From: Spectribacter acetivorans
GTDB lineage: Bacteria > Pseudomonadota > Gammaproteobacteria > Nevskiales > Salinisphaeraceae
Length of the DNA: 64,000 nucleotides
Direction of reading: 5' to 3'
Assembly: GCF_031846305.1 (NCBI RefSeq)
Contig: NZ_JAVRHY010000004.1
Span: 62,001-126,000, forward strand
The translations under genes were made by a program, and so were the position numbers. Of the stretch, positions 39,879-47,359 are shown in pieces. Under the pieces are notes generated by a model. That model searched no databases. It saw only the letters and a list, made by a program, of their open reading frames with translations, and was not told where the DNA came from. Every line of letters begins with the position of its first letter. The stretch's first letter is position 1.

Positions 39879-42551
39879 ATGGCCAAGATCCGCATCGACA
39901 ACCGCGAACACGACGTCGACGAGCGCAAGAATCTGCTCGACGCCGCGCTGTCGCTGGGTTACGACCTGCCCTACTTCTGCTGGCATCCCTGCCTGGATTC
40001 GGTGGGTGCCTGCCGCCAGTGCGCGGTCAAGCAGTTTCGTGATGCCGACGACGAACAGGGCAGCATCGTCATGGCCTGCATGACACCGGCCGCCGAGGGG
40101 ACGCGCATCGCGCTCAACGACGCCGACGCGGTGAATTTTCGTGCCCGCATCATCGAATGGCTGATGATCAATCATCCACACGACTGTCCGGTGTGCGAGG
40201 AAGGCGGCGAATGCCACCTGCAGGACATGACCCTGATGACCGGCCACACCCGCCGGCGCTACCGGGGCACCAAGCGCACCCACCGCAACCAGGATCTGGG
40301 CCCGTTCATCAGCCACGAGATGAACCGCTGCATCGCCTGTTACCGCTGCGTGCGCTACTACCGCGACTACGCCGGCGGCGAGGACCTGGAAGCCTTTGCC
40401 GCGCACGACAACGTCTATTTCGGCCGCCATGAGGACGGCACGCTGGAGAACCCCTTCTCCGGCAATCTGGTGGAGGTGTGCCCCACCGGGGTGTTCACCG
40501 ACAAGACGCTGGGGGCCAGCTACACCCGCAAATGGGACCTGCAGGCAGCCCCGGGCATCTGCCAGCACTGTTCGCTGGGCTGCAATATCTCGCCCGGCGC
40601 CCGCGACGGCGTGCTCAAGCGCGTCCAGAACCGCTACCACGGCGAGATCAACGGCTACTTCCTGTGCGACCGCGGCCGCTTCGGCGCCGGGTTCGTCAAT
40701 CGCGACGATCGACCGCGGCAGGCGCAGCTGCGCAGCCCCGGCAACGGCCTGCAACCCGCCGAGACCGACGCCGCACTGCAAACCATTGCCGAACAGTTGC
40801 GCGCCGCCAGCGGCGTTATCGGCATCGGTTCCCCCCGGGCGTCACTGGAGACCAATCACGCCCTGCGGGAACTGGTGGGGGCGGATCATTTCAGCACCGG
40901 CATGGCTGCCGGCGAGCAGGCACTGGTTCACCGGGCGCGCCAACTTCTGGCAACACACCCGGGCGAACGCCCCAGCCTGCGGCAAACCGAGCACTGTGAT
41001 GCAGTACTGATTCTTGGCGAGGACGTCACCAACACCGCCGCGCGACTGGCCCTGTCGCTGCGCCAGTCGGTGCGCGGGGCGGCCCGGGATCATGCGGTGG
41101 CCCACGGCATCCCCCGCTGGCACGATCGGGCAGTGCGCGACATCGCCGGCGACCGCCGCCACCCGCTGTTCATCGCCAGCACATCGGCGACCGCGCTCGA
41201 TGACGTGGCGGCCGCGACCTGCTACATCCGACCGGCGGACATCGCGGCGCTGGGCCGCGCCGTCGCCCATGCCCTGGACGCCAGCCAGCCCGCGCCCGAC
41301 GCACTGGACCCGGCGCTGCAGCAGCAGGCGAACGCCATCGCGAACGCCCTGGCCGGCGCCGAACGGCCGCTCGTGGTGGCCGGCACCGGTGCCGGCGACG
41401 CCCGCATCCTGGATGCCGCCGCGGCGGTCGCCGGCACGCTGGGCAGCAAGGGCCATCTGTTCCTGACCCTGCCCGAGTGCAACAGCCTGGGGGTGGACCT
41501 GCTCGGCGGCATGACCGTCGACAGCGCGCTAGCGCATCTGGTGGACGGCAGCGCGGACACGCTGGTGGTGGTGGAAAACGACCTCTATCAGCGCGCCTCG
41601 AGCGCGCGCGTGGATGCCGCCCTGGAGGCCGCCACGCACGTCATCGTGATCGATCACAGCCTGCATGCCACCCTCACCCGCGCCCACGCGGCTTTGCCGG
41701 CTGGCAGTTTTGCCGAAGCCGACGGCACGCTGGTCAACAACGAAGGACGCGCCCAGCGCTTCTTCCAGGTCTATGCCGCCGAGGCGCCGGTACGCGAAAG
41801 CTGGCGCTGGTGCGCGGCCCTGCTGCGCCGGCTGGATCGGCCGGTGGCCTGGGAAAGTCTCGACGACGTGATCGCCCATATGACCGCCGCCCGGCCAGGT
41901 CTGGTCGGTGTGGCCGACGCCGCCCCCGGGGCGGATTTCCGCATCGCGGGCATGCGGCTGCCCCGCGGCACTCATCGCTATTCCGGCCGCACCGCCCTGC
42001 ATGCCAATGTCAGCGTGCACGAGCCCACACCGCCGCGGGATCCGGATTCACCGCTGGCCTTCAGCATGGAGGGCTGGCCCGGCCGCCGGCCCGGGGCGCT
42101 GCTGCCCTTCGCCTGGTCCCCGGGCTGGGATTCCAACCAGCAGGCCATCACCAAGTTCCAGGACGAGGTGGGCGGCGCGCTGGGTGGCGGCGATCCGGGT
42201 GTTCGCCTGCCGCTCGACGGCGCCGACGAGACCGACCCGATCGAGCACGCGACTTCGGCCGCCGACGAGTGGCTGGCCGTTCCGCTGCACCACCTGTTCG
42301 GCGGCGAGGCGCAGTCCGCCCTGGCACCGGCCATGGCCGGGCGCATCCCGACGCCGTATGCCGCGCTCAACGCGGCAGCAGCCCGGGAACTGAACCTGAC
42401 CGACGGCGACACCCTGACCCTGACCGTCAGCGGTGAGCATCTAAGCCTGCCGGTCCGGATTCTGGACAGCCTCGCCGACCGCAGCATCGGTCTACCGGTA
42501 GGGCTGCCAGGACTGACCGGGCTGACACTACCCGCGGTGGTAGCCCCGTGA
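39879..42551 (+). CDS. nuoG: NADH-quinone oxidoreductase subunit G
   Basis: 890 residues, E. coli-sized. The N-terminal 2Fe-2S ligands (FCWHPCLDSVGACRQC...MACM) are followed by CPVCEEGGECHLQD with the His-liganded cluster. The 4Fe-4S set CIACYRCVRYY..EVCPTGVF comes next, then CQHCSLGCNIS...FLCDRG, which supplies the extra N7 cluster. A molybdopterin-oxidoreductase-like domain (residues about 290-800) without cofactor follows, then a short C-terminal barrel. The start at 39879 gives MAKIRIDNREHDV. The stop overlaps nuoH (GTGA). Confidence 0.96.
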   Translation: MAKIRIDNREHDVDERKNLLDAALSLGYDLPYFCWHPCLDSVGACRQCAVKQFRDADDEQGSIVMACMTPAAEGTRIALNDADAVNFRARIIEWLMINHPHDCPVCEEGGECHLQDMTLMTGHTRRRYRGTKRTHRNQDLGPFISHEMNRCIACYRCVRYYRDYAGGEDLEAFAAHDNVYFGRHEDGTLENPFSGNLVEVCPTGVFTDKTLGASYTRKWDLQAAPGICQHCSLGCNISPGARDGVLKRVQNRYHGEINGYFLCDRGRFGAGFVNRDDRPRQAQLRSPGNGLQPAETDAALQTIAEQLRAASGVIGIGSPRASLETNHALRELVGADHFSTGMAAGEQALVHRARQLLATHPGERPSLRQTEHCDAVLILGEDVTNTAARLALSLRQSVRGAARDHAVAHGIPRWHDRAVRDIAGDRRHPLFIASTSATALDDVAAATCYIRPADIAALGRAVAHALDASQPAPDALDPALQQQANAIANALAGAERPLVVAGTGAGDARILDAAAAVAGTLGSKGHLFLTLPECNSLGVDLLGGMTVDSALAHLVDGSADTLVVVENDLYQRASSARVDAALEAATHVIVIDHSLHATLTRAHAALPAGSFAEADGTLVNNEGRAQRFFQVYAAEAPVRESWRWCAALLRRLDRPVAWESLDDVIAHMTAARPGLVGVADAAPGADFRIAGMRLPRGTHRYSGRTALHANVSVHEPTPPRDPDSPLAFSMEGWPGRRPGALLPFAWSPGWDSNQQAITKFQDEVGGALGGGDPGVRLPLDGADETDPIEHATSAADEWLAVPLHHLFGGEAQSALAPAMAGRIPTPYAALNAAAARELNLTDGDTLTLTVSGEHLSLPVRILDSLADRSIGLPVGLPGLTGLTLPAVVAP

Positions 42552-43522
42552 TCGACGACACCGCCATCGCCGTGATCGGCACCGGCGCGCAGATCGGCGC
42601 CATTCTCGGGGTGCTGGTCGGGTCGGCGGCCTTCCTGACCTGGATCGAGCGCCGCCTGCTAGGTCTCTGGCAGGACCGCTACGGGCCCAACCGCGTCGGT
42701 CCCTTCGGCGTGCTGCAGGTGGTGGCGGACATGATCAAGATCTTCTTCAAGGAGGACTGGATTCCGCCGTTCGCCGACAAGTTCGTGTTTGTCCTGGCCC
42801 CGGCGCTGGCCATGTTTACCGGGCTGATGGCCTTCGCGGTGGTCCCGTTCGCGCCGGGTGTCGGCATCATCGACATGAACATCGGGCTGCTGTTCTTCCT
42901 GGCCATGACCTCCCTGGGGGTCTACGCCGTGGTATTCGCGGCCTGGGCTTCGAACAACAAGTACGCGTTGCTCGGCGGCATGCGTACCGCCGCCCAGATG
43001 GTGTCCTACGAGGTATTCATGGGGCTGGCACTGCTGGGCGTGGTAATGCAGGCCGGCAGCTTCAACCTGCGCACCATCGTCGAGGCCCAGGCCGGGTTGT
43101 GGTACGTGGTGCCGCAGTTCCTGGGCTTCGTGATCTTCTTCATCGCCGGGGTGGCGGAAACCCACCGCATGCCCTTCGATCTGCCCGAGGCGGAGCACGA
43201 GCTGACCGCCGGCTTTCACACGGAATATTCGGGCATGAAGTTCGGCATGTTCTTCGTGGGCGAATACGTCGGCGTGATCCTGGTTTCGGCCATGACCGTG
43301 GTGCTGTTCCTCGGCGGCTGGCTGGGACCCTGGCTGCCACCGCTGGTGTGGTTCGTGCTGAAGACGAGCGCGGTGGTGGTGTTCTTCATCCTGCTGCGAG
43401 CCTCGCTGCCGCGACCACGCTACGACCAGTTGATGAGCTTCGGCTGGAAGGTGATGCTGCCGCTGGCACTGCTGAATGTGGCGGTGACCGGCGCCATGGT
43501 TCTGGCACTGGGGACATCATGA
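42548..43522 (+). CDS. nuoH: NADH-quinone oxidoreductase subunit H
   Basis: 324 residues, eight membrane helices; forms the entry to the quinone chamber. Motifs are FLTWIERRLLGLWQDRYGPNRVGPFGVLQ, FFKEDWIPPFADK, GGMRTAAQMVSYEV, AETHRMPFDLPEAEHELTAGFHTEYSGMKFGMFF and LPRPRYDQLM. GTG start overlapping the nuoG stop. The stop overlaps a mini-ORF (ATGA). Confidence 0.97.
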   Translation: MIDDTAIAVIGTGAQIGAILGVLVGSAAFLTWIERRLLGLWQDRYGPNRVGPFGVLQVVADMIKIFFKEDWIPPFADKFVFVLAPALAMFTGLMAFAVVPFAPGVGIIDMNIGLLFFLAMTSLGVYAVVFAAWASNNKYALLGGMRTAAQMVSYEVFMGLALLGVVMQAGSFNLRTIVEAQAGLWYVVPQFLGFVIFFIAGVAETHRMPFDLPEAEHELTAGFHTEYSGMKFGMFFVGEYVGVILVSAMTVVLFLGGWLGPWLPPLVWFVLKTSAVVVFFILLRASLPRPRYDQLMSFGWKVMLPLALLNVAVTGAMVLALGTS

Positions 43523-43665
43523 GCGACCTGCATATGGAAACCGCCCGTTTCAAGTTTCGAGCTTCGGGTTCCAAGGTCGACACATCAGGCCTAGCAGCTA
43601 TCGCTGCTCACTCGAAACTTGAAACACGAAACACGAAACTGCTTCGCGGAGCGAAGCCATGCTGA
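43519..43665 (+). CDS. Putative bridging mini-ORF, nuoH-nuoI
   Basis: 48 codons (MSDLHMETARFKFRAS...SKLETRNTKLLRGAKPC). It starts with ATGA on the nuoH stop and ends 7 bases into nuoI (ATGCTGA). It may preserve the original nuoI start (MSDLH..) separated from its gene by the repeat insertion. A hairpin GCTTCGC-GGA-GCGAAGC (43641-43657) directly before the nuoI ATG could hold its ribosome site closed until the frame is translated. Confidence 0.45.
   Translation: MSDLHMETARFKFRASGSKVDTSGLAAIAAHSKLETRNTKLLRGAKPC
43547..43640 (+). repeat. Inverted heptamer element D (perfect 15-bp arms)
   Basis: GTTTCAAGTTTCGAG (43547-43561) and CTCGAAACTTGAAAC (43611-43625) are exact reverse complements. The arms continue as GCTTCGG-GTTCCAA on the left and CACGAAA-CACGAAA on the right. 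The loop contains AGCAG..CTGCT. This is the best-preserved solo copy. Confidence 0.9.
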
Positions 43666-44174
43666 GCCACCTGCGCACAATCTGGATGGTCTTCCTGCAC
43701 GGTTTCCGCAAACGCGACACGGTGCAGTACCCGGAGGAACGTCCCTACCTGCCGCCACGCTACCGCGGTCGCATCGTGCTGACCCGCGACCCGGACGGCG
43801 AGGAACGCTGCGTGGCCTGCAATCTGTGCGCCGTGGCCTGCCCGGTGGACTGCATCGCCCTGACCAAGACCGAGGACGACACCGGCCGCTGGAAGCCGGA
43901 TACCTTCCGGATCAACTTCTCGCGCTGCATCTACTGCGGGTTCTGCGAGGAGGCCTGCCCCACCTATGCGATCCAGCTCACGCCCGATTTCGAGATGGGC
44001 GAGTTCGACCGCCAGCAGATGGTCTACGAAAAGGAGGATCTGCTGATCTCCGGCGTGGGCAAACAGCCGGGCTACAACTTCTACCGCGTCGCTGGCATGG
44101 CCGTCGGCGGCAAGGACAAGGGCGAGGCACAGAACGAGGAAAAGCCGATTGATGTCAAGTCGCTACTGCCGTAG
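43659..44174 (+). CDS. nuoI: NADH-quinone oxidoreductase subunit I
   Basis: 171 residues, slightly shorter at the N-terminus than E. coli NuoI (180). Two 4Fe-4S clusters (N6a, N6b) are held by CVACNLCAVACPVDC and CIYCGFCEEACPTYA. YLPPRYRGRIVLTRDPDGEERC and the C-terminus EEKPIDVKSLLP match the enteric type. The missing N-terminal residues correspond to the place where the heptamer element sits. Confidence 0.96.
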   Translation: MLSHLRTIWMVFLHGFRKRDTVQYPEERPYLPPRYRGRIVLTRDPDGEERCVACNLCAVACPVDCIALTKTEDDTGRWKPDTFRINFSRCIYCGFCEEACPTYAIQLTPDFEMGEFDRQQMVYEKEDLLISGVGKQPGYNFYRVAGMAVGGKDKGEAQNEEKPIDVKSLLP

Positions 44175-44183
44175 CAACTTGAC

Positions 44184-44647
44184 GTTTCAAGTTTCAAGTT
44201 TCGTGTTTCAGGTTGTAAGAGCGGACGTGAGCGAATAGAGGCAGGAGGCGATGGGGCACCGGTACGAAGAACTAACGGTTTGGCAAAAGTCCATGCAAAT
44301 GGCCGAGAACACCTACGCCCTCACTACCTCCTTCCCCGAGCAGGAGCGCTTTGGCCTTGCAGCGCAGTTGCAGAGATCCGCAGTATCGGTTGCAAGCAAC
44401 ATTGCGGAAGGTCAGGGGCGACTGAGCAAGGCGGAATTCAAACGTTTTCTCGGCATAGCTCGCGGATCGATCAATGAAGCGGGCACGCAGATGGCTCTGG
44501 CTTATCGGCTGCATTATGTAGATGACCTCAAGTATCGCGAATTCTGTGCGCTGGCCGACGACACAGCCAACCTTCTGAACGCGCTAATCAAGTCACTTGA
44601 GGCACCGAAAGTGTCGACGCGAAACTCGAAACTCGAAACTCGAAACA
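44184..44647 (+). mobile_element. Candidate element: four-helix-bundle gene between inverted heptamer arrays
   Basis: Left array GTTTCAA-GTTTCAA-GTTTCGT-GTTTCAG (44184-44211), right array CGCGAAA-CTCGAAA-CTCGAAA-CTCGAAA (44618-44645), in inverted orientation, enclosing one gene. Hand counts over three 60-base lines give the interior about 57 percent G+C, clearly below the surrounding nuo genes. The arrays are of the same kind as elements A-D, which lack the gene. No direct target repeats were identified. Mobility is inference from structure. Confidence 0.55.
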
Positions 44648-44652
44648 GCTAA
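44251..44652 (+). CDS. Four-helix-bundle protein (IVP/S23 family)
   Basis: 133 residues. YEELTVWQKSMQMAENTYALTTSFP, EQERFGLAAQLQRSAVSVASNIAEGQGRLS, EFKRFLGIARGSINEAGTQMALAYRL and LLNALIKSLE mark the family first known from intervening sequences in 23S rRNA and related to the Avd proteins of diversity-generating retroelements. The last 12 residues (TRNSKLETRNS) come from the heptamer array. AGGAGG is only 2 bases from the ATG. The stop and the nuoJ start share one base (TAATG). It is not a complex I subunit. Confidence 0.85.
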   Translation: MGHRYEELTVWQKSMQMAENTYALTTSFPEQERFGLAAQLQRSAVSVASNIAEGQGRLSKAEFKRFLGIARGSINEAGTQMALAYRLHYVDDLKYREFCALADDTANLLNALIKSLEAPKVSTRNSKLETRNS

Positions 44653-45152
44653 TGCAATTAGCCTTCTACATCGCCGCTACGATTGCCGTGCTGACCACCC
44701 TGCGAGTGGTCACCCACAGCAACCCCGTGCATGCGCTGCTTTATCTGATTGCGTCCCTGCTTTCGATTGCGGTGGTGTTCTTCACCCTGGGCGCGCCATT
44801 CGCGGCGGCGCTGGAAGTGATCGTCTACGCCGGGGCGATCGTGGTGCTGTTCGTGTTCGTGGTAATGATGCTCAACGTCGACCAGGCCAGCATCGAGCAG
44901 GAGCAACAGTGGCTGGCGCCCGGCCTCTGGATCGGGCCCGGCATTGCCGCGGCAATACTGCTGGCGGTGATGGCCAGGCTGCTGTGGAGCGGGGCCTCGG
45001 TAGGCGCCGTCAGCGGCACCGAGCTGGCGCCCAAGGCAATCGGCGCCGCGATGTTCGGCCCCTATCTGCTGCTGGTGGAACTGGCGGCGTTTCTGCTGCT
45101 GGCGGCGCTGGTAATTGCCGCCCATGTGGGACGGGACGCCGATGGCCGCTGA
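44652..45152 (+). CDS. nuoJ: NADH-quinone oxidoreductase subunit J
   Basis: 166 residues, five membrane helices. NPVHALLYLIASLLSIAVVFFTLGAPFAAALEVIVYAGAIVVLFVFVVMMLN is the diagnostic NuoJ core. There is no ribosome site before the ATG (CGAAACAGCTA); translation probably depends on the overlapping stop of the four-helix-bundle gene. Confidence 0.96.
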   Translation: MQLAFYIAATIAVLTTLRVVTHSNPVHALLYLIASLLSIAVVFFTLGAPFAAALEVIVYAGAIVVLFVFVVMMLNVDQASIEQEQQWLAPGLWIGPGIAAAILLAVMARLLWSGASVGAVSGTELAPKAIGAAMFGPYLLLVELAAFLLLAALVIAAHVGRDADGR

Positions 45153-45181
45153 CCGGATCGTGAGGGAGAGGGGTTAACGCG

Positions 45182-45493
45182 ATGGACATGGCATTGCCGG
45201 TGGAACACGGCATGGCACTGGCGGGCATCCTGTTCGCGCTGGGGCTGGTCGGGCTGGTAGTCCGGCGCAACCTGCTGTTCATCCTGATCAGCCTGGAAAT
45301 CATGATGAATGCCGCCGGGCTGGCGTTCGTCGTGGCCGGCCAGGCCTGGCAACAGCCGGACGGCCAGATCATGTATATCTTCGTGCTGACGCTAGCGGCC
45401 GCCGAAGTCAGCATCGGGCTGGGGCTATTGCTGCAGATGCGGCGCACCTACCGCACGTTGGATATCGACGCCGTGGCGGGGATGAAGGGATGA
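45182..45493 (+). CDS. nuoK: NADH-quinone oxidoreductase subunit K
   Basis: 103 residues, three membrane helices with the conserved glutamates (FILISLEIMMNAAGLAFV, LTLAAAEVSIGLGLLL). GAGGGAGAGGGG lies upstream of the ATG. The stop overlaps nuoL by 4 bases. Confidence 0.96.
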   Translation: MDMALPVEHGMALAGILFALGLVGLVVRRNLLFILISLEIMMNAAGLAFVVAGQAWQQPDGQIMYIFVLTLAAAEVSIGLGLLLQMRRTYRTLDIDAVAGMKG

Positions 45494-47343
45494 CCAGCCT
45501 GGCGCTGATTCCGCTGTGTCCGCTGCTCGGCGCGGTGCTGCTGTCGTTCGGCTATCGCCTGGGCGATCGGGCCGCGGTAACCATCGGCGTGGGATCGATG
45601 GCGCTGTCCCTGCTGGCCACCGCACAGGCCCTGAACACGTTCGCCGGCGGCGACGGCGGCGCGCTCAGCCAGACGCTGTGGACCTGGTTCACGGTGGGCG
45701 ACCTGGCTCCGGACGTGAGCCTGTACCTGGACGGGCTGACCGCCACCATGGTCGGCGTGATCGTGGGGGTGGGTTTTCTCATCCACCTATTCGCCGGCTG
45801 GTACATGCGCCACGATCTCGAGGGCGGACCGGGCATGACGCGCTTCTTCGCGTACATGAACCTGTTCGTGTTCAGCATGCTGGTGCTGGTGCTGGCCGAT
45901 AACCTGCTGCTGCTGTTCCTGGGCTGGGAAGGGGTCGGCCTGTGCAGCTACCTGCTGATCGGGTTCTATTACAAGGAGCCGGCCAATGCCTGGGCGGCGT
46001 TCAAGGCCTTCATCGTCACCCGGGTGGGCGACGTCTTCCTGGTTCTGGGCCTGTTCGTACTGTTCGCCGCATTCGGCACGCTGCATATCCCGACCCTGCT
46101 GGCGCAGGCGCCGGAAGTCTGGGCCGAGGGCGACGCGATGGCCACGCTGGCGGCCTTCCTGCTGCTCGGCGGCGCGGTGGGCAAGTCCGCCCAGCTGCCG
46201 CTGCAGACCTGGCTGGCCGACGCGATGGCCGGCCCGACGCCGGTCTCGGCACTCATCCACGCCGCCACGATGGTGACCGCGGGCGTCTATCTGATCGCCC
46301 GGATGCACGGGCTGTTCGAACTGGCACCGACGGCGCTCTATGCAGTGGGCATCGTGGGGGCGCTCACCCTGCTGATGGCCGGCTTTGCCGCCCTGGCGCA
46401 GACCGATATCAAACGGGTACTGGCCTACTCCACCATGAGCCAGATCGGCTACATGTTCCTGGCGCTGGGCGCCGGGGCCTGGGAGGCGGCCATCTTCCAC
46501 CTGATGACGCACGCCTTCTTCAAGGCGCTGCTGTTCCTCGCCTCGGGCTCGGTGATCATCGCCTGCCATCACGAGCAGAACATCTTCCGCATGGGCGGGC
46601 TCGCCCGCACCCTGAAGTTCGACTACGCGCTGTTCCTGATCGGCGGCGCGGCGCTGGCCGCCCTGCCGCTGGTCACCGCCGGGTTCTACTCCAAGGACGA
46701 GATCCTGTGGCTGGCGTTTGCCAATGGCTATCCGGTGCTATGGCTGGCGGGGCTGACTGGCGCCCTGCTGACCTCGATCTACACCTTCCGCATGATCTTC
46801 ATCGTGTTTCATGGCCCGGCACACACCGAGGCTCATCCCGGCCACGGCCTGGCTCATCATCTACCGCTGATCCTGCTGGCGCTGCTGTCCACGTTCCTGG
46901 GCGCCTGGATCCATCCGCCGGTGACCGATCTGTTCGGCACCGGACATGGTGGCGACCACAGCCACGCCCTGAAACTCACCATCGAGATCCTGTCGAGCGT
47001 GGTAGCCATCGTGGGTGTAGGCATCGCCGCCGGACTGTTCCTGGGTTCGCGCGAGCGAGTGGCAAGGCTGGTGGCCGACGGTCACGGCGCGAGGTTGTGG
47101 CAGTTCTGGCATCACGCCTGGGGCTTCGATGCGCTGTACGACCGGGTATTCGTGCGGCCCTATCTGGCGCTGGTTCGCCTGCACCGCATCGACTGGATCA
47201 ACGACACGGTGAATCTGATCCCGGCCCTGGCGCTGAAGCTCAACGCCCGTCTGACCGCTACCCAGACCGGCCAGTTGCGCTGGTATGCGCTGGTGCTGTT
47301 CGCGGCGGCGACTGCCTTCCTGCTGCTGTTGCTGGTGCCATAA
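45490..47343 (+). CDS. nuoL: NADH-quinone oxidoreductase subunit L
   Basis: 617 residues, the distal antiporter-like proton-pump subunit with the long lateral helix. Motifs are FLGWEGVGLCSYLLIGFYY, KSAQLPLQTWLADAMAGPTPVSALIHAATMVTAGVYLIAR, DIKRVLAYSTMSQIGYMFLALG, HLMTHAFFKALLFLASGSVI and LVTAGFYSKDEIL. Starts with ATGA on the nuoK stop. Confidence 0.97.
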   Translation: MTSLALIPLCPLLGAVLLSFGYRLGDRAAVTIGVGSMALSLLATAQALNTFAGGDGGALSQTLWTWFTVGDLAPDVSLYLDGLTATMVGVIVGVGFLIHLFAGWYMRHDLEGGPGMTRFFAYMNLFVFSMLVLVLADNLLLLFLGWEGVGLCSYLLIGFYYKEPANAWAAFKAFIVTRVGDVFLVLGLFVLFAAFGTLHIPTLLAQAPEVWAEGDAMATLAAFLLLGGAVGKSAQLPLQTWLADAMAGPTPVSALIHAATMVTAGVYLIARMHGLFELAPTALYAVGIVGALTLLMAGFAALAQTDIKRVLAYSTMSQIGYMFLALGAGAWEAAIFHLMTHAFFKALLFLASGSVIIACHHEQNIFRMGGLARTLKFDYALFLIGGAALAALPLVTAGFYSKDEILWLAFANGYPVLWLAGLTGALLTSIYTFRMIFIVFHGPAHTEAHPGHGLAHHLPLILLALLSTFLGAWIHPPVTDLFGTGHGGDHSHALKLTIEILSSVVAIVGVGIAAGLFLGSRERVARLVADGHGARLWQFWHHAWGFDALYDRVFVRPYLALVRLHRIDWINDTVNLIPALALKLNARLTATQTGQLRWYALVLFAAATAFLLLLLVP

Positions 47344-47359
47344 GGAGAATGCCCGCGTC

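Noticed and set aside
39767..44650. Heptamer arrays as a CRISPR or a diversity-generating retroelement.
   Set aside because: Units are 7 bp without unique spacers, and there are no cas genes. The Avd-like four-helix protein has no reverse transcriptase, template or variable repeat nearby.
44251..44652. Four-helix-bundle gene as part of a 23S rRNA intervening sequence.
   Set aside because: No rRNA sequence is present; the gene sits between nuoI and nuoJ.
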